Origin: Halomonas sp. 'Soap Lake #6'
GTDB lineage: Bacteria; Pseudomonadota; Gammaproteobacteria; Pseudomonadales; Halomonadaceae
Reading direction: 5' to 3'
DNA length: 64,000 bases
Assembly: GCF_003031405.1 (NCBI RefSeq)
Contig: NZ_CP020469.1
Location: forward strand, 372,001 to 436,000
Both the position numbers and the translations under genes were made by a program. Below are positions 26,555-37,000 of this stretch, one piece after another. Positions within the stretch are counted from its first letter, which is position 1, and each line of letters starts with the position of its first letter. The notes beneath the pieces were generated by a model. That model was not told where the DNA came from. It made no database searches and saw only the letters and a list, made by a program, of their open reading frames with translations.

Positions 26555-27946
26555 TTAAGTACTGCTGGCTTCAAGAAACCTGTTAACTCTGGGGTCTTGC
26601 ATATAAGCCACGTTGAGTCGCAGCCAGTGAGTAGGTTGTTGATCAGCAAAGAATAAATGCCCTGGCGATAGCGTGATTTGCCAGTGCTCAGCCAGTTCGC
26701 TCAATCTTTCAGACGTCATGGCCACAGGTGGCTTGGCCCAGACAAACATCCCTCCCGTCGGTTCAGTATAAACCTTCCAGCCAGCGTTTTTTAGCATTGC
26801 CAGCGCCGTCGCCATTTGGCTGGAAAGCTTGGTTCTCAGCCGCTCAGTGAGCTTTCGGTAGCTGCCGTTTTGCAACATAGCGGTGACCACTTGCTCGGCA
26901 AAGAGGGAAGAGGAAATGCTGGTTAACATCTTAATATCCACTAAGCGCTGCACCAAGGGAGGAGGCGCGGCGATAAAACCTACCCTTAGGGAAGAGGAGA
27001 GGCTTTTTGAGAAACTTCCCAGGTAGATAACTCGGCGTAAGCCATCCAGTGCCGCCAAACGTGTCGTGGGGGTATGCTGAAAATCTGCGTAGATATCATC
27101 TTCAATGATTTTAAAATCGTGCTGCTCGGCGAGCTGTAAAACCCGGTGTGCAACCGCTGGGGAGAGGGTGCTACCGGTGGGGTTGTGAAACACGCTGTTG
27201 ATATAAAACAGCTTGGGACGATGCTGTGCTAACAGGGCTTCCAAGTGGTCTACGTCAGGCCCATCGACTAACCGTGGTACGCCAATCACGCGGATTCCCT
27301 GTAAATGCAACAGCCCGAAAAGGTTGTAATAGCCTGGAGACTCCACGAATACTACGTCGCCAGGCTCCACTAGCATCCGTACCAACAAATCCAGTGAATG
27401 GCTGCCGCCGTTGGTCATGATTATCTGCTGAGCATCTGCGGTAATCGCCAGTGGGCGCAAGCGCTCTTGGATCAGGCCGCGTAAATCGAGAGGCCCTTGG
27501 GGAGTGCTGTACTCAAAAATACCAGAACGGCTTTTACGCGATACGTGGCGGATGGCATAGGTCAGGTCGTCACTTTCACGCCAACTGCTAGGCAGCCAGC
27601 CGCACCCCAGCTTAAGTGCATGTTCATTGGCACTGAAAAGTCCCCATAGGCCGTTGGTGACTTCGTCCATCGCGCTGATGCAGGACGACTGTGACCCTAG
27701 CGATGCTGCGCTATCTGCGACGTAAAAACCTGCGCCAGGCCGGGAGCGTACCAACCCCGCAGCCACTAACCTTTCATAGGCTTCAATAACCGCGTTACGG
27801 CTAATGTGATGAGTGGCCGCTAAACGACGAATAGAAGGTAAACGGCGGCCACCGCCTGCACCATGGGCTTCAATCCAAGCACGAATTCCCGCCTCAACCT
27901 GCTGTGCGATGGGAGTATTGGCGTTGCGGTCGACCTCTAGCTTCAT
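26555..27946 (-). CDS. MocR/PdxR-family regulator (GntR HTH fused to aminotransferase-like domain)
   Basis: 463 aa. A GntR winged helix (about 8-78: PIAQQVEAGIRAWIEAHG, LPSIRRLAATHHISRNAVIE) is joined to a fold-type I aminotransferase domain (about 110-460). The PLP-lysine motif YLGSFSKSLSSSLRVGF is intact, as are NGGSHSLDLL and EDDIYADF. MocR proteins use PLP or its adducts as effector and often control the divergent neighbour, here the MFS transporter at 28098. The 151-base shared gap should contain both promoters and the operator. The target metabolite is unknown. Confidence 0.9.
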   Translation of the reverse strand: MKLEVDRNANTPIAQQVEAGIRAWIEAHGAGGGRRLPSIRRLAATHHISRNAVIEAYERLVAAGLVRSRPGAGFYVADSAASLGSQSSCISAMDEVTNGLWGLFSANEHALKLGCGWLPSSWRESDDLTYAIRHVSRKSRSGIFEYSTPQGPLDLRGLIQERLRPLAITADAQQIIMTNGGSHSLDLLVRMLVEPGDVVFVESPGYYNLFGLLHLQGIRVIGVPRLVDGPDVDHLEALLAQHRPKLFYINSVFHNPTGSTLSPAVAHRVLQLAEQHDFKIIEDDIYADFQHTPTTRLAALDGLRRVIYLGSFSKSLSSSLRVGFIAAPPPLVQRLVDIKMLTSISSSLFAEQVVTAMLQNGSYRKLTERLRTKLSSQMATALAMLKNAGWKVYTEPTGGMFVWAKPPVAMTSERLSELAEHWQITLSPGHLFFADQQPTHWLRLNVAYMQDPRVNRFLEASST

Positions 27947-28097
27947 AGCTGACCCATGTGGTTCTCAACTGTTCGCTAAAAGCGCGGAACAGTGCCTCGA
28001 TAGTGGCGATTAAGTGTACCTTACCCCAGCGTGGTAAGCGTGCGAGCGTAACGGTTCAACGGACTGCTTATTTAGGAACTAATTTAGGAACTAAGCC

Positions 28098-29330
28098 ATG
28101 AACCGAGTTGTTACGCAAAAGGTTGGCCAAAGGCAAGCTGCTGGCTTGGCGTTTGCGCTGTGTATGATTACCACGGCGGTTAATTTACAGGCCCCACTTT
28201 ACGATGCATTGGCCGCGCGTGATGGCCTTGGGGTAGGTGCAGCAACTATAGCCTTCGCCTGCTATGTGGTGGGCATTGTACCAGTGCTGCTGGGTTTAAA
28301 TGGATTGGCAGACCGGGTAGGGCGCAAGCCATTAATCGTTACAGCACTACTGTTATGTTTCCTGGCCACAGCCATTACCCTGATAGTGCCTGGTTTAGTG
28401 GCGCTGGGTATTGCTCGCCTTCTGCTGGGTGTTAGTACGGGGCTAACCTCCGCGGTGGCTCCTGCTTATATGCAGATACTTGTGGCAGCGAAGGATAAGG
28501 ATAAAGCGACAAACTATGTCACCGCCAGTACAGCGCTGGGTTTTGGCCTGGGGGCAGCTGTCACTAGCTTGTTTATTTTTCATACGCCTAGCATATCTCC
28601 TCCCAGCCTATGGCTTTATTTAGTTGCTGCTTCGCTGGCACTGCTGGTTGTCTTTACGCTGAGAGATGGCGCTTCGATAGATAGCGCTCGGATAGATAGT
28701 GCTGCTCGGATAGATAGTGCGCTGAACCTAACGAAGAGTCCTATGTTACGTCTTCCCAGCTACCCTAATGGGGCCTTGTCTTTTGGGTTGGCGATTTTAC
28801 TCGCCTGGGCAACGGTAGGGTTGGTAATCGCGATTCTTCCTTCAGCATTAAACCAGCACGGCTTATCCGCCTGGAGTGGCTTCGCTACCTTTGGCATTTG
28901 CAGCTGTGGGGTGCTTTTCCAGCCTTGGGCGAGGAAACTCGCTCCCTGCAACGCCACCTCATTAGGGTTAGTAATTCTACCAATAGCCTATGGGCTAATC
29001 GCCTGGGGCGCTGTGCAGGGCTATCTGGCGGCGGTGTTGCTGGGAACGGTTGCCGCCAGTAGTGCCTGCTATGGATTTATCTATTTGGGGGGATTAAGCG
29101 GCGTGTTGGCGATAGCGGGAACATCCGCGACCCAAGCTAGCGCGGGCTTTTTTTTGATGGCCTATCTTGGCTTCAGTATCCCAGTGATTACTACCGGAAT
29201 ACTGATTGATGCTGTAGGTCATACGTTGGCGTTAACGCTGTTTGGCCTCGCGCTGCTAGGCGGTGTGATTGCCACGCTAGTACTGTTGCAAAGACTCGGT
29301 CGCCAAGCGCCCGCTCTCAAGCTGTCATGA
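28098..29330 (+). CDS. Major facilitator superfamily transporter
   Basis: 410 aa with about 12 hydrophobic segments. The MFS signature between TM2 and TM3 is visible (GLADRVGRKPLIV), as is a long charged central loop at about 190-215 (SIDSARIDSAARIDSA). That loop comes from an in-frame DNA repeat (GATAGATAGTGCTCG-like units, 28674-28722). An inner-membrane exporter is most likely, given its divergent arrangement with a MocR regulator. The substrate is unknown. The stop overlaps the stop of the convergent cation-efflux gene by six bases (TCATGA). Confidence 0.87.
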   Translation: MNRVVTQKVGQRQAAGLAFALCMITTAVNLQAPLYDALAARDGLGVGAATIAFACYVVGIVPVLLGLNGLADRVGRKPLIVTALLLCFLATAITLIVPGLVALGIARLLLGVSTGLTSAVAPAYMQILVAAKDKDKATNYVTASTALGFGLGAAVTSLFIFHTPSISPPSLWLYLVAASLALLVVFTLRDGASIDSARIDSAARIDSALNLTKSPMLRLPSYPNGALSFGLAILLAWATVGLVIAILPSALNQHGLSAWSGFATFGICSCGVLFQPWARKLAPCNATSLGLVILPIAYGLIAWGAVQGYLAAVLLGTVAASSACYGFIYLGGLSGVLAIAGTSATQASAGFFLMAYLGFSIPVITTGILIDAVGHTLALTLFGLALLGGVIATLVLLQRLGRQAPALKLS

Positions 29331-30263
29331 GGGATGCTTTTCTACTAACAGCCCGCAAGAGGGCTCTGCCCAGCGTGTATCTGCAGTGAACACCACATCA
29401 CATACCACCGGTGAGTAGTCTCGGCGTACTTCTTCATCAATACGAGCCCGCAACTTATCCTGGGGGATAATGGAAATATCCGAGAGCTCTTTGGGCAGCA
29501 CCACATGTACGATCACATACAGAAGGCGACCGGGACGCACCATGCGTACCCTTACTTCCAGCGTATCGATATCTGCAAGGCCTCGTGCCACTGCTTGGCG
29601 TACCGGTTCAGCAATGGATTCTTCAGGTGTTTTGTTAAGCAGTTCCCGTAGCGCTTGAGAGGCCATCCGTACGGGGACGCCTAAACAGAGCACTACCACC
29701 GCCATAACCAAGACCGAATCCACATAGGGAACAACGGTATGCCAACCCAACCGCTCAAATAGCATTACCAAACAAAAGGCGGCTAATACCGCAGCTGAAA
29801 TCATGCTGTTGACCATCCAGTTGAGTTTGTCAGCACTTATCAGCGGGCTATGCACATGGCGTTGGCTACGATGCATCACCCAGGCCGTTAGCGAGCAGGC
29901 GGCGGTGGCAAATAGCGCATAGATAACGGCAAGCCCCGCTGAAATCTCGCGGCCGCCCGTTAGTAGGGCAGCCACTGCATCCACCAATGCAAAGATAGAG
30001 ACGCCTAAAATCAGTAATCCTTTGCATAGGTTAACCAGTGACTCAAAGTAGCTATAGCCAAAAGGGTATGATTCGCTATCTGGGCGGCTGGCTAATTTGC
30101 TTACCTTGATGGTCACCAGTGCTACGCTAAAGTAGATAAGGTTAAATAGCCCGTCCAGCAGGATCGCTTGGGAATTGGAGGCTAATGTGGCAATAATGCC
30201 TGCACAGCCAATTAGCAACGCCATAAATGCGGAGAAGGCTAAGGTGCTTGATTCAGTCTTCAT
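29325..30263 (-). CDS. Cation diffusion facilitator-type efflux protein
   Basis: About 312 aa from the ATG at 30263, which has GGGAG 11 bases upstream; an ATG six codons earlier lacks a ribosome site. Six hydrophobic segments lie in the first 200 residues, with acidic membrane residues in ILLDGLFNLIYFS and PYVDSVLVMAV. A cytoplasmic C-terminal domain of the ferredoxin-like CDF type follows (about 215-300, LEVRVRMVRPGRLLYVIVHV). CDF proteins export Zn, Fe, Mn or other divalent cations by proton antiport. The metal cannot be predicted. Confidence 0.85.
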   Translation of the reverse strand: MKTESSTLAFSAFMALLIGCAGIIATLASNSQAILLDGLFNLIYFSVALVTIKVSKLASRPDSESYPFGYSYFESLVNLCKGLLILGVSIFALVDAVAALLTGGREISAGLAVIYALFATAACSLTAWVMHRSQRHVHSPLISADKLNWMVNSMISAAVLAAFCLVMLFERLGWHTVVPYVDSVLVMAVVVLCLGVPVRMASQALRELLNKTPEESIAEPVRQAVARGLADIDTLEVRVRMVRPGRLLYVIVHVVLPKELSDISIIPQDKLRARIDEEVRRDYSPVVCDVVFTADTRWAEPSCGLLVEKHPS

Positions 30264-30414
30264 GAACGTTACAGCTCCCATGCTTACTTAATAAAGTGGC
30301 TGGCAAGCATAGCAACATCACTGCTAGCAATGTCAGCGTTTTGTTTATCTGATATTTGTAGAAATAGCCCCTTTAGCAGCCCACCAGCTTTGCACATCAG
30401 GGAGAGAAGTGCTT

Positions 30415-30948
30415 ATGCGCTATGCCAACGATTTGACCTTCAAGCTGATAGCTCCAGAAGATGCTGCCGAGTTGCTGATTTTTGAAACCGCAGAGCGTGA
30501 CTGGTTTGAGCAGCATATCGAGGCGCGGCCTGAGCACTTTTACACGCTGGAAGGTATTACACAGCACATAGTTGAGTGTTTGGAGCTTAACGCCCAGCGC
30601 CGTATGAGCCCGTTACTGATTCGTGATAAAGGCGTAATGATAGGTCGTGCCAATTTACGTGATATGCATAGCGGCCAGGGCAAGGTTGGCTATCGCATCG
30701 CCCAGCAGGCCAGCGGTCAAGGAATCGCTCAACGTGCGTTGCAGCACCTAATCAGCGAAGCGCGCAGTGTTTATCGCCTGCATACCCTTACAGCGATTGT
30801 GTCACTAGAGAATGGCGCTTCCCGATATGTGTTGGAAAAAGCCGGATTTGAAGTAGCAGAAACGCTGCCAGCGTATTCATTGGTGGGAGCAAGGAGGCTT
30901 GATTGTGTGGTTTATAAGCGCTCAATATCTAGCCATAAAAGGGTATGA
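30415..30948 (+). CDS. GNAT-family N-acetyltransferase (RimJ/RimL type)
   Basis: 177 aa from ATG 30415 (GGGAGAG in front); a GTG two codons earlier is possible. The GNAT core is visible: KVGYRIAQQASGQGIAQRAL (acetyl-CoA loop Q-x-x-G-Q-G-I-A), LHTLTAIVSLENGASRYVLE and KAGFEVAETLPAY. This is the pattern of acetyltransferases acting on ribosomal protein N-termini or amino acids. The acceptor is unknown. Confidence 0.83.
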   Translation: MRYANDLTFKLIAPEDAAELLIFETAERDWFEQHIEARPEHFYTLEGITQHIVECLELNAQRRMSPLLIRDKGVMIGRANLRDMHSGQGKVGYRIAQQASGQGIAQRALQHLISEARSVYRLHTLTAIVSLENGASRYVLEKAGFEVAETLPAYSLVGARRLDCVVYKRSISSHKRV

Positions 30949-31017
30949 GATAGACAGCCTCGAGTAGCTGAAAGAAGCCTTTAATATCTCTTTTGAATGG
31001 CGATGGCTATTTTGTAA

Positions 31018-31067
31018 GCAATCTCTGACCCATGTAAGCCATATCTTACAACCGTGTAAGAGATTGC
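31018..31067. repeat. Inverted repeat upstream of vgrG
   Basis: Perfect nine-base arms GCAATCTCT (31018-31026) and AGAGATTGC (31059-31067) with a 32-base loop that carries two further GTAAG/CTTAC elements. It is 90 bases before the vgrG start and could be an operator or an mRNA leader structure. Confidence 0.5.
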
Positions 31068-31156
31068 CGCTTCTTGCCCTCCACAGGTTGCGCTTCGCGC
31101 CTGCCTCGTTATCCTGATCGTTTCTTATTTACTAGTAACGATCCAAGGAGGGAGCG

Positions 31157-33238
31157 ATGGCCAATGGTACAGGCCTGCAATTCACCCTAACGCTACCCGG
31201 CGTTGATGATATCGCGGTGATGGATTTTACCCACCGCGAAGCGCTCTCTCAGCCCTTTGAGCTGATCGTCAACCTGGCCAGTCGTGACGACACTCTTGAT
31301 GCCGCTGAACTACTGGATCGTGAAGCGGCCCTGACCATTTGGCAGGATGGCGAGCCGCTGCGTCAGATCCACGGGGTTATCTGTGAGTTTGGCCGTGGTG
31401 ACCGAGGCCACCGCCGCACCTTCTACTCCCTGGTGCTGCGGCCTGCGCTGTGGCGGCTTTCGCTGCGCCAAAACTCGCGTATTTTTCAAAAGGCTGACCC
31501 GTTCACTATCATCAATACCCTGTGCGATGAGCAGGGCATTACCGATGTCTCTTTTGCCGTCACCCGTGATCTTCCAGAGCGCGAGTACTGTGTGCAGTAC
31601 CGCGAGACCGACCTCGCCTTTATCGAGCGATTGGCCGCAGAAGAAGGCCTGTTCTACTTCCATGAATTTGCAGAGAGCAGTCACCGGCTAGCCTTCGCCG
31701 ATGACCCCCAGGTACTTACTAATCTCGGTGAACGGCCCTACAACAGCCGTGCCGGGGGCACCGCCCCCCAGCGCCATGTACGCAAGCTAAGCCACAAAGC
31801 GCGAGTGGCTACCGCCTCCGCCACGCTGAAAGACTACAGCTTTAAAAACCCCGCTTATGCACAACTGCACGAACACCAAGGCCGCGATGTAGAAGCCCAT
31901 GGTCAACATGCTGACTATGAACACTACGACTACCCCGGCCGCTATAAGCAGGACGCCTCCGGCGAACCCTTTACCCGCATTCGCCTGGAACAGCTGCGCC
32001 GGGAAGCGATCACCGCCCAAGCAGAAAGCGACCTGCCCGAGCTTGCCCCCGGCTTGCGCTTCACGCTGGCCGACCACGATACCAGCAGCCTTAACCGCGA
32101 CTGGCAGGTTCTTGAGGTTATTCACCAGGGTGAGCAGCCCCAGGCGCTGGAAGAAGATGGAATGACCCAAAGTGACGCAAGCGGTATGACGCGTTACCAC
32201 AATCACGTCACACTGATCCCCGGTGATAGCCCCTGGCGTGCCACCCCCAACCCCAAACCACGGGTCGATGGCCCCCAAGTGGCCTTTGTGGTTGGCCCCG
32301 AAGGGGAAGAGATTCACTGCGACGAGCACGGCCGAGTCAAAGTGCAGTTCCCCTGGGACCGCTACGCTGAACCAGACGACACCGCTAGTTGCTGGGTACG
32401 CGTCGCCCAAGGCTGGGCCGGTGGTGGCTACGGCAGTATGGCAATACCCAGGGTCGGCCATGAAGTTATCGTGGAATTTTTAGAAGGTGATCCAGACCAG
32501 CCGTTGATCACGGGCCGCACCTACCACGCCTCCAACATCCCGCCGTACCCACTACCGGAACACAAAACCCGCACGGTACTACGCACCCAAAGCCACAAGG
32601 CCGAAGGCTTCAACGAGCTGCGTTTTGAAGACGAAGCCGGTGAAGAACAAATTTGGCTCCACGCCCAGAAAGACTTGGAGCTATTAACGCTGAACGACCG
32701 TATTGAAGAGGTTCGCAACGACAGTTTCTTGCACGTCAACAACGACCGCATCAGTGAGATCGACAACGACGACCACCACACAGTGCATGGTAATCGCTTT
32801 GAACGCACCGAAGGCCAGCAGCATTTCAGTGTAGAAGGCTCACTACATATCAAGGCGGGGCAGGCGTGGTTAAGCGAAAGCGGCCGCGAACTACACATCA
32901 AAGCAGGCCAAAAAGTAGTGCTAGAAGCGGGGAGTGAACTGGCCCTCAAGGCCGGTGGCAGCTTTATCCAGCTGGATAGTGGTGGTGTCACCATCGTCGG
33001 CCCACGGGTAAGAGTGAACGCAGGCGGCAGCCCCGGTAATGGCTCCGGGCTGGCAGTAGAAAGCCCATTACTGCCAGGGCATGCAATGGCGGAGGTGCAT
33101 GAAGTGATAGCGCATGTGACACATGAGGCACTGTTGGAAGCTTCGGCAGTGGAGGCTAGCATTGTCCAGTTATGTCAGAGGCAAACTGATGGCAGCTGCC
33201 CTCTGGCTGACTGCCCATGCCCGAGGAGGGCTGGCTGA
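31157..33238 (+). CDS. vgrG: Type VI secretion spike protein VgrG
   Basis: 693 aa, start at ATG with AAGGAGGGAGCG. The phage gpD-like base is about 5-330 (MDFTHREALSQPFELIVNLA, EREYCVQYRETDLAFIERLA). The gp5-like OB domain is about 380-450 (CDEHGRVKVQFPWDRY, SCWVRVAQGWAGGGYGSM, PRVGHEVIVEFLEGDPDQP), and the C-terminal beta-helix needle about 480-640 (repeated LHIKAGQ and LEAGSELALKAGG). It ends in a Cys-rich tail (CQRQTDGSCPLADCPC). VgrG trimers cap the Hcp tube and carry effectors. No other T6SS core gene is in the window, so this is an accessory vgrG island. The stop overlaps the adaptor start (TGATG). Confidence 0.96.
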   Translation: MANGTGLQFTLTLPGVDDIAVMDFTHREALSQPFELIVNLASRDDTLDAAELLDREAALTIWQDGEPLRQIHGVICEFGRGDRGHRRTFYSLVLRPALWRLSLRQNSRIFQKADPFTIINTLCDEQGITDVSFAVTRDLPEREYCVQYRETDLAFIERLAAEEGLFYFHEFAESSHRLAFADDPQVLTNLGERPYNSRAGGTAPQRHVRKLSHKARVATASATLKDYSFKNPAYAQLHEHQGRDVEAHGQHADYEHYDYPGRYKQDASGEPFTRIRLEQLRREAITAQAESDLPELAPGLRFTLADHDTSSLNRDWQVLEVIHQGEQPQALEEDGMTQSDASGMTRYHNHVTLIPGDSPWRATPNPKPRVDGPQVAFVVGPEGEEIHCDEHGRVKVQFPWDRYAEPDDTASCWVRVAQGWAGGGYGSMAIPRVGHEVIVEFLEGDPDQPLITGRTYHASNIPPYPLPEHKTRTVLRTQSHKAEGFNELRFEDEAGEEQIWLHAQKDLELLTLNDRIEEVRNDSFLHVNNDRISEIDNDDHHTVHGNRFERTEGQQHFSVEGSLHIKAGQAWLSESGRELHIKAGQKVVLEAGSELALKAGGSFIQLDSGGVTIVGPRVRVNAGGSPGNGSGLAVESPLLPGHAMAEVHEVIAHVTHEALLEASAVEASIVQLCQRQTDGSCPLADCPCPRRAG

Positions 33239-34092
33239 TGCGCTATACATTAACGCTACCAGAACCGAGGCAGCACCGTTACTGGTTAGTCGAAACCGCT
33301 AGTCTTCCTGAAAATGAAGTATTGCGCCGATTCTATGCCACCGTACAACAACCTATGTTTCGTTGGCTCTATGACGGCACAGCCTATCAGGCGGTGCGAG
33401 ATAGTGGCCCTGTTTTACTAGATATCACACAGGACGCTAGTGTTTGGCACCAATTTAGCGCTGAGTGGGCGGGAAAAGCCGCGTCGGTGGTGATTGATAC
33501 GTCTGAGTCTTTGGATGATTTACACCGACGTCTAGCCATCTGCATAACGATAAATACGCGAGGTAACGGGGTAGGGCTGCTGCGTTTTCACGAGCCGGCC
33601 GCCTTACACCTCTTGCTTGGTGAAGAGATGCTCTCTCTGGATAATCGCGTTGCACTAATGGGCGAAAGTGTTTGCTGGTCCTGGGTGCTTTGCCAAAGCC
33701 AGGGAGGCATTGTTTATGAGCACTACTGCTCACCTAAAAGTGTCAACAACATGGACATAGCAGGCAGAACGGCATTGCGGCTAGAGGACGTTACTCAGCA
33801 GCGGCTGTCCAGCTTGACGCATTTTTCTCGGTTGATGCCTGTGCTGGGGAAAGCAATATATCGTTTTAACCTATTGCCAAGACAGGTAGAAATTACGCTC
33901 CTCTGGTCGTCGCTGGAGCGCTACTGGCACGCTACCTGGCAAAGCAGACTGCCACGTAAGCAAGTTGTTGAAAATGCGCTAGGTATGCTGGCAAGCAGTA
34001 ACGCACTTGAGCACTTCATCGAGACCCTCTCTCTTGATGCGATGCGATGGCATAACAAAGGACACCGGAATGTCTCAGAACCACCCGTGTAG
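33238..34092 (+). CDS. DUF4123 effector adaptor/chaperone (Tap/TEC type)
   Basis: 284 aa from ATG 33238, one base into the vgrG stop and eight bases after GAGGAGGG. The DUF4123 pattern is visible: HRYWLVETA near the start, FRWLYDGTAYQAVRDSGPVLLD, and later LRFHEPAALHLLL (the R-(F/Y)-x-(D/E)-P motif). DUF4123 proteins load a cognate effector onto VgrG and are encoded between the two, as here. The C-terminus overlaps the start of the effector gene by 23 bases, so translation is coupled. Confidence 0.9.
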   Translation: MRYTLTLPEPRQHRYWLVETASLPENEVLRRFYATVQQPMFRWLYDGTAYQAVRDSGPVLLDITQDASVWHQFSAEWAGKAASVVIDTSESLDDLHRRLAICITINTRGNGVGLLRFHEPAALHLLLGEEMLSLDNRVALMGESVCWSWVLCQSQGGIVYEHYCSPKSVNNMDIAGRTALRLEDVTQQRLSSLTHFSRLMPVLGKAIYRFNLLPRQVEITLLWSSLERYWHATWQSRLPRKQVVENALGMLASSNALEHFIETLSLDAMRWHNKGHRNVSEPPV

Positions 34093-37000
34093 CCCCAAAG
34101 CAATTTATTTGGAAATCACTGGCCACCATGAAGATAACGATCAGAATGAATATTGGCTATATCAGGGTGATGTAGCAATAGAACATCTGGCAGAGCGAGA
34201 TGCCTCAGAGGGGCGCTTCGGGCCGATCGTTGAGTCGCAGCAAGAGTTCTCTGAAGAAGAGTTGGCCGACTACCGGTTGGTGCAGAAAGTAGGTGATATC
34301 GAGGTGCCGTTACTGCTGGAGGAAGAGATCTCACCATGCGGTTTGCTCCCCAACCAGCGAGCGTTTCAGCACAATTTAATGGTCTCGACAGTTCCCATGC
34401 TATATCTCGATCATCAGGAGATAGCGGGAGGGCCGTGCCGAGGCGGTTTTATATACATTTTCCTGAATGGTCGGCTGATTCGTGAACTAGTATCCACTAG
34501 TCTCATTGATGAGACGATACGCTTTATCGATAGCGATGTTGCTGCTTACCGGGAGCAAACTGACGTGCCAACGGTACGTGAGTATTCAGGGCCACCATTG
34601 GCACAGCTCCATTTGCCTCTCAAGCTTAACGGTGAGTCGGCCAACGTACGCTTGGCTTTCTCTGATCACCCTTGGCCCTGGGCGCATATCGAACAGTTGG
34701 AAGCCAACCCGAGCCTTATCGAGCTGCGATGCCAACCTCTGGAGTTGAATGAGCCAGCTTTGACCAATATGCTCCAGGGGCAAATGCGCAACCTCTACGA
34801 ATATAGTCTTGAGGTCGGGCGTGACGAATATGCAGGTAAAGCCTTGCTAGACTGGCTACCGCCTATGCGCACCCGCGATGCCATTTACGAACAAGCGTGG
34901 GGTAGCCCGCGAGACTATATTGAAGACCCTACGGCTGATGGCTGGAGCGCATTGCTTGACCAGCTCGCAGCCGAGCGAGCCTTTTTCGATTCCGATGAGG
35001 AAGAAGCCACGTTCCCGGATATCGATATGGCGAAAAGGCAGCGGAACTTCTCACCAGGGCTACGTGGCACCCTGTTGCAACAGTGGTGCAACCCCCTAAG
35101 GCCCGATGATGAACAAGCTGAAGAAGCACAGTTAGCGCTTATAAAAGCGCCCACCGCCACAGAAGATTGTTTAGCAACGCTACGTGATCAGCAACTCTGT
35201 TGTATCTTCCTGCGTGACCCTAAGCAGGCAGCCGAACACCTCATTGCCGATATCCAAGCCACGACCGAATTGCTGATGTTGCTGGCAGAGAGCATGAAGT
35301 ACCACCCTCATGGCGCTTCGGCGGAGCTGGTGCATGCCAACTGTTTTATGGCCGAAGGGCCCGATGGAGAGAGCAATCCGCGGTACCTTGACCAGTGGCT
35401 TGACCGTCGGCTTGATAGAAGCCGAGAAAGCCTGTTTTGTCGGCTAGTCAAAATGGAAGAGCGCCGCCTTGCTCGGTTAAGGCGCGATGAGGCCCTTACA
35501 GCCCTTGCCGAATTGCTGGATGACGTTTCGCCAGGTGCGCTTACACATGCATTGCATGATGCCATGCTATTCGATGACCTCAACCTGCTTGAGCCCTATG
35601 TCATCCTGGCGCGAAGTATCGACATGTTGCTAAATGGGTTGCGACCTTTTGACCCAAAGGGCACCACGGAGGAGCTTGCCGACTACCGCTCGCCCGAGCG
35701 TTGCCGAGCTACCCTGGATACCCTCTATGAGGGTAAGCACCTTGCCTCAACATTCTTCTTCCAAGGGAAGCTGTGCGAAGTGGATGACAGCTGGGGGGCA
35801 GCCTATGAACGAGACTTGGATCGAATCACTCAGGCTTCGCAGCAAATACTTTCCCAAGAAGCAAACGCTGCCACGTTAACAGCAGATGATATGTTGGCCT
35901 TGCAGAACCAGCTTGTCGAAGAAACAAACCCCACGGCGGATGTTATGCGCCGTTTGCTCAATGGTTCCGATGCTATTGTCATCAGCACACTACCTCCGCT
36001 GTTTGCCGCGATTCCCTGGCTCAAGCTTGGCCAAACCATGTCTGTGGATATCGCTTCGGACTATGCCGAGTTAAAAGGAGCCTTAGGAGGGGGGCTCTCG
36101 ATCAAGGTCGAACTAGAGAACGGCAGGATTGTCTGGTTTGCTCCGCGTGAGTTCCAGGCGGTGACCGCTGAAATGGCCCAGGCCAGTGCGGTATTGAAGG
36201 CTACTGCCACTACTAATGCCTTGGGTGGCAATGCTGTCTCGTCATCAGGTAACCAGACCGTTCGCGTCACTGGCGGTGAAACGAGCGAGTGGCGTTTTTA
36301 TGGCGCGCGTGCAGGCTATACGGCTTTTTGGGCAGTTTTAGCGGTGTTAGAGGTGGGTAATGCCACTGCCGCTGGAGAAGAAGCTTTGACTGACCTTAAT
36401 GGCAGATCAAGTGCTGGCGTTATCAGTTCTGCTTTTGATGCAGCGCTATTGACTGCACAAGGTTTAAAATTAACTAATAGCCAATGGAGCTGGGTCGTTA
36501 AAGCCAATAATACGCTTGATGCATCCTATCCAAGGACAAGGGCTTGGCAAGAAGCCATGGGAGAGGCTGGTAAGTATCGTGGGTTAGCGACGTTAGGAGC
36601 CGGGCTGTTGACCACCTCATTGGTAGCATATGATGCCTATCAGCTTGCTCAACGTGGAGAGAAACGAGCAGCTAGCTGGACCGCTGCCCAGGCGGTTGCC
36701 ATCGGTGTAGCAACGATTTATGGCTCTGGGTTTGGCGAGGCCGCCGGGCGAGTAGCAGAAGCTCAATTGATTCGCAGTCGCTTGATTAATAGTGTGTTGG
36801 GTTGGGTTGGAACTTTGAGGCCAGTACCGGCAACTGTGATTAGTCTTATAGCTTCAGTTTTTTTCCAATATAGGGCAACCAATAGCCGCGATGACGGTTT
36901 TTCCCTTTGGGTGCAGTACGGCCCCTTCGGTAGCCGCCGAGATGAGCTGGAATCGCGTTTGGCCCAGCTCGCAGCCCAAGAGGAAGACAAGGATTCAGTC

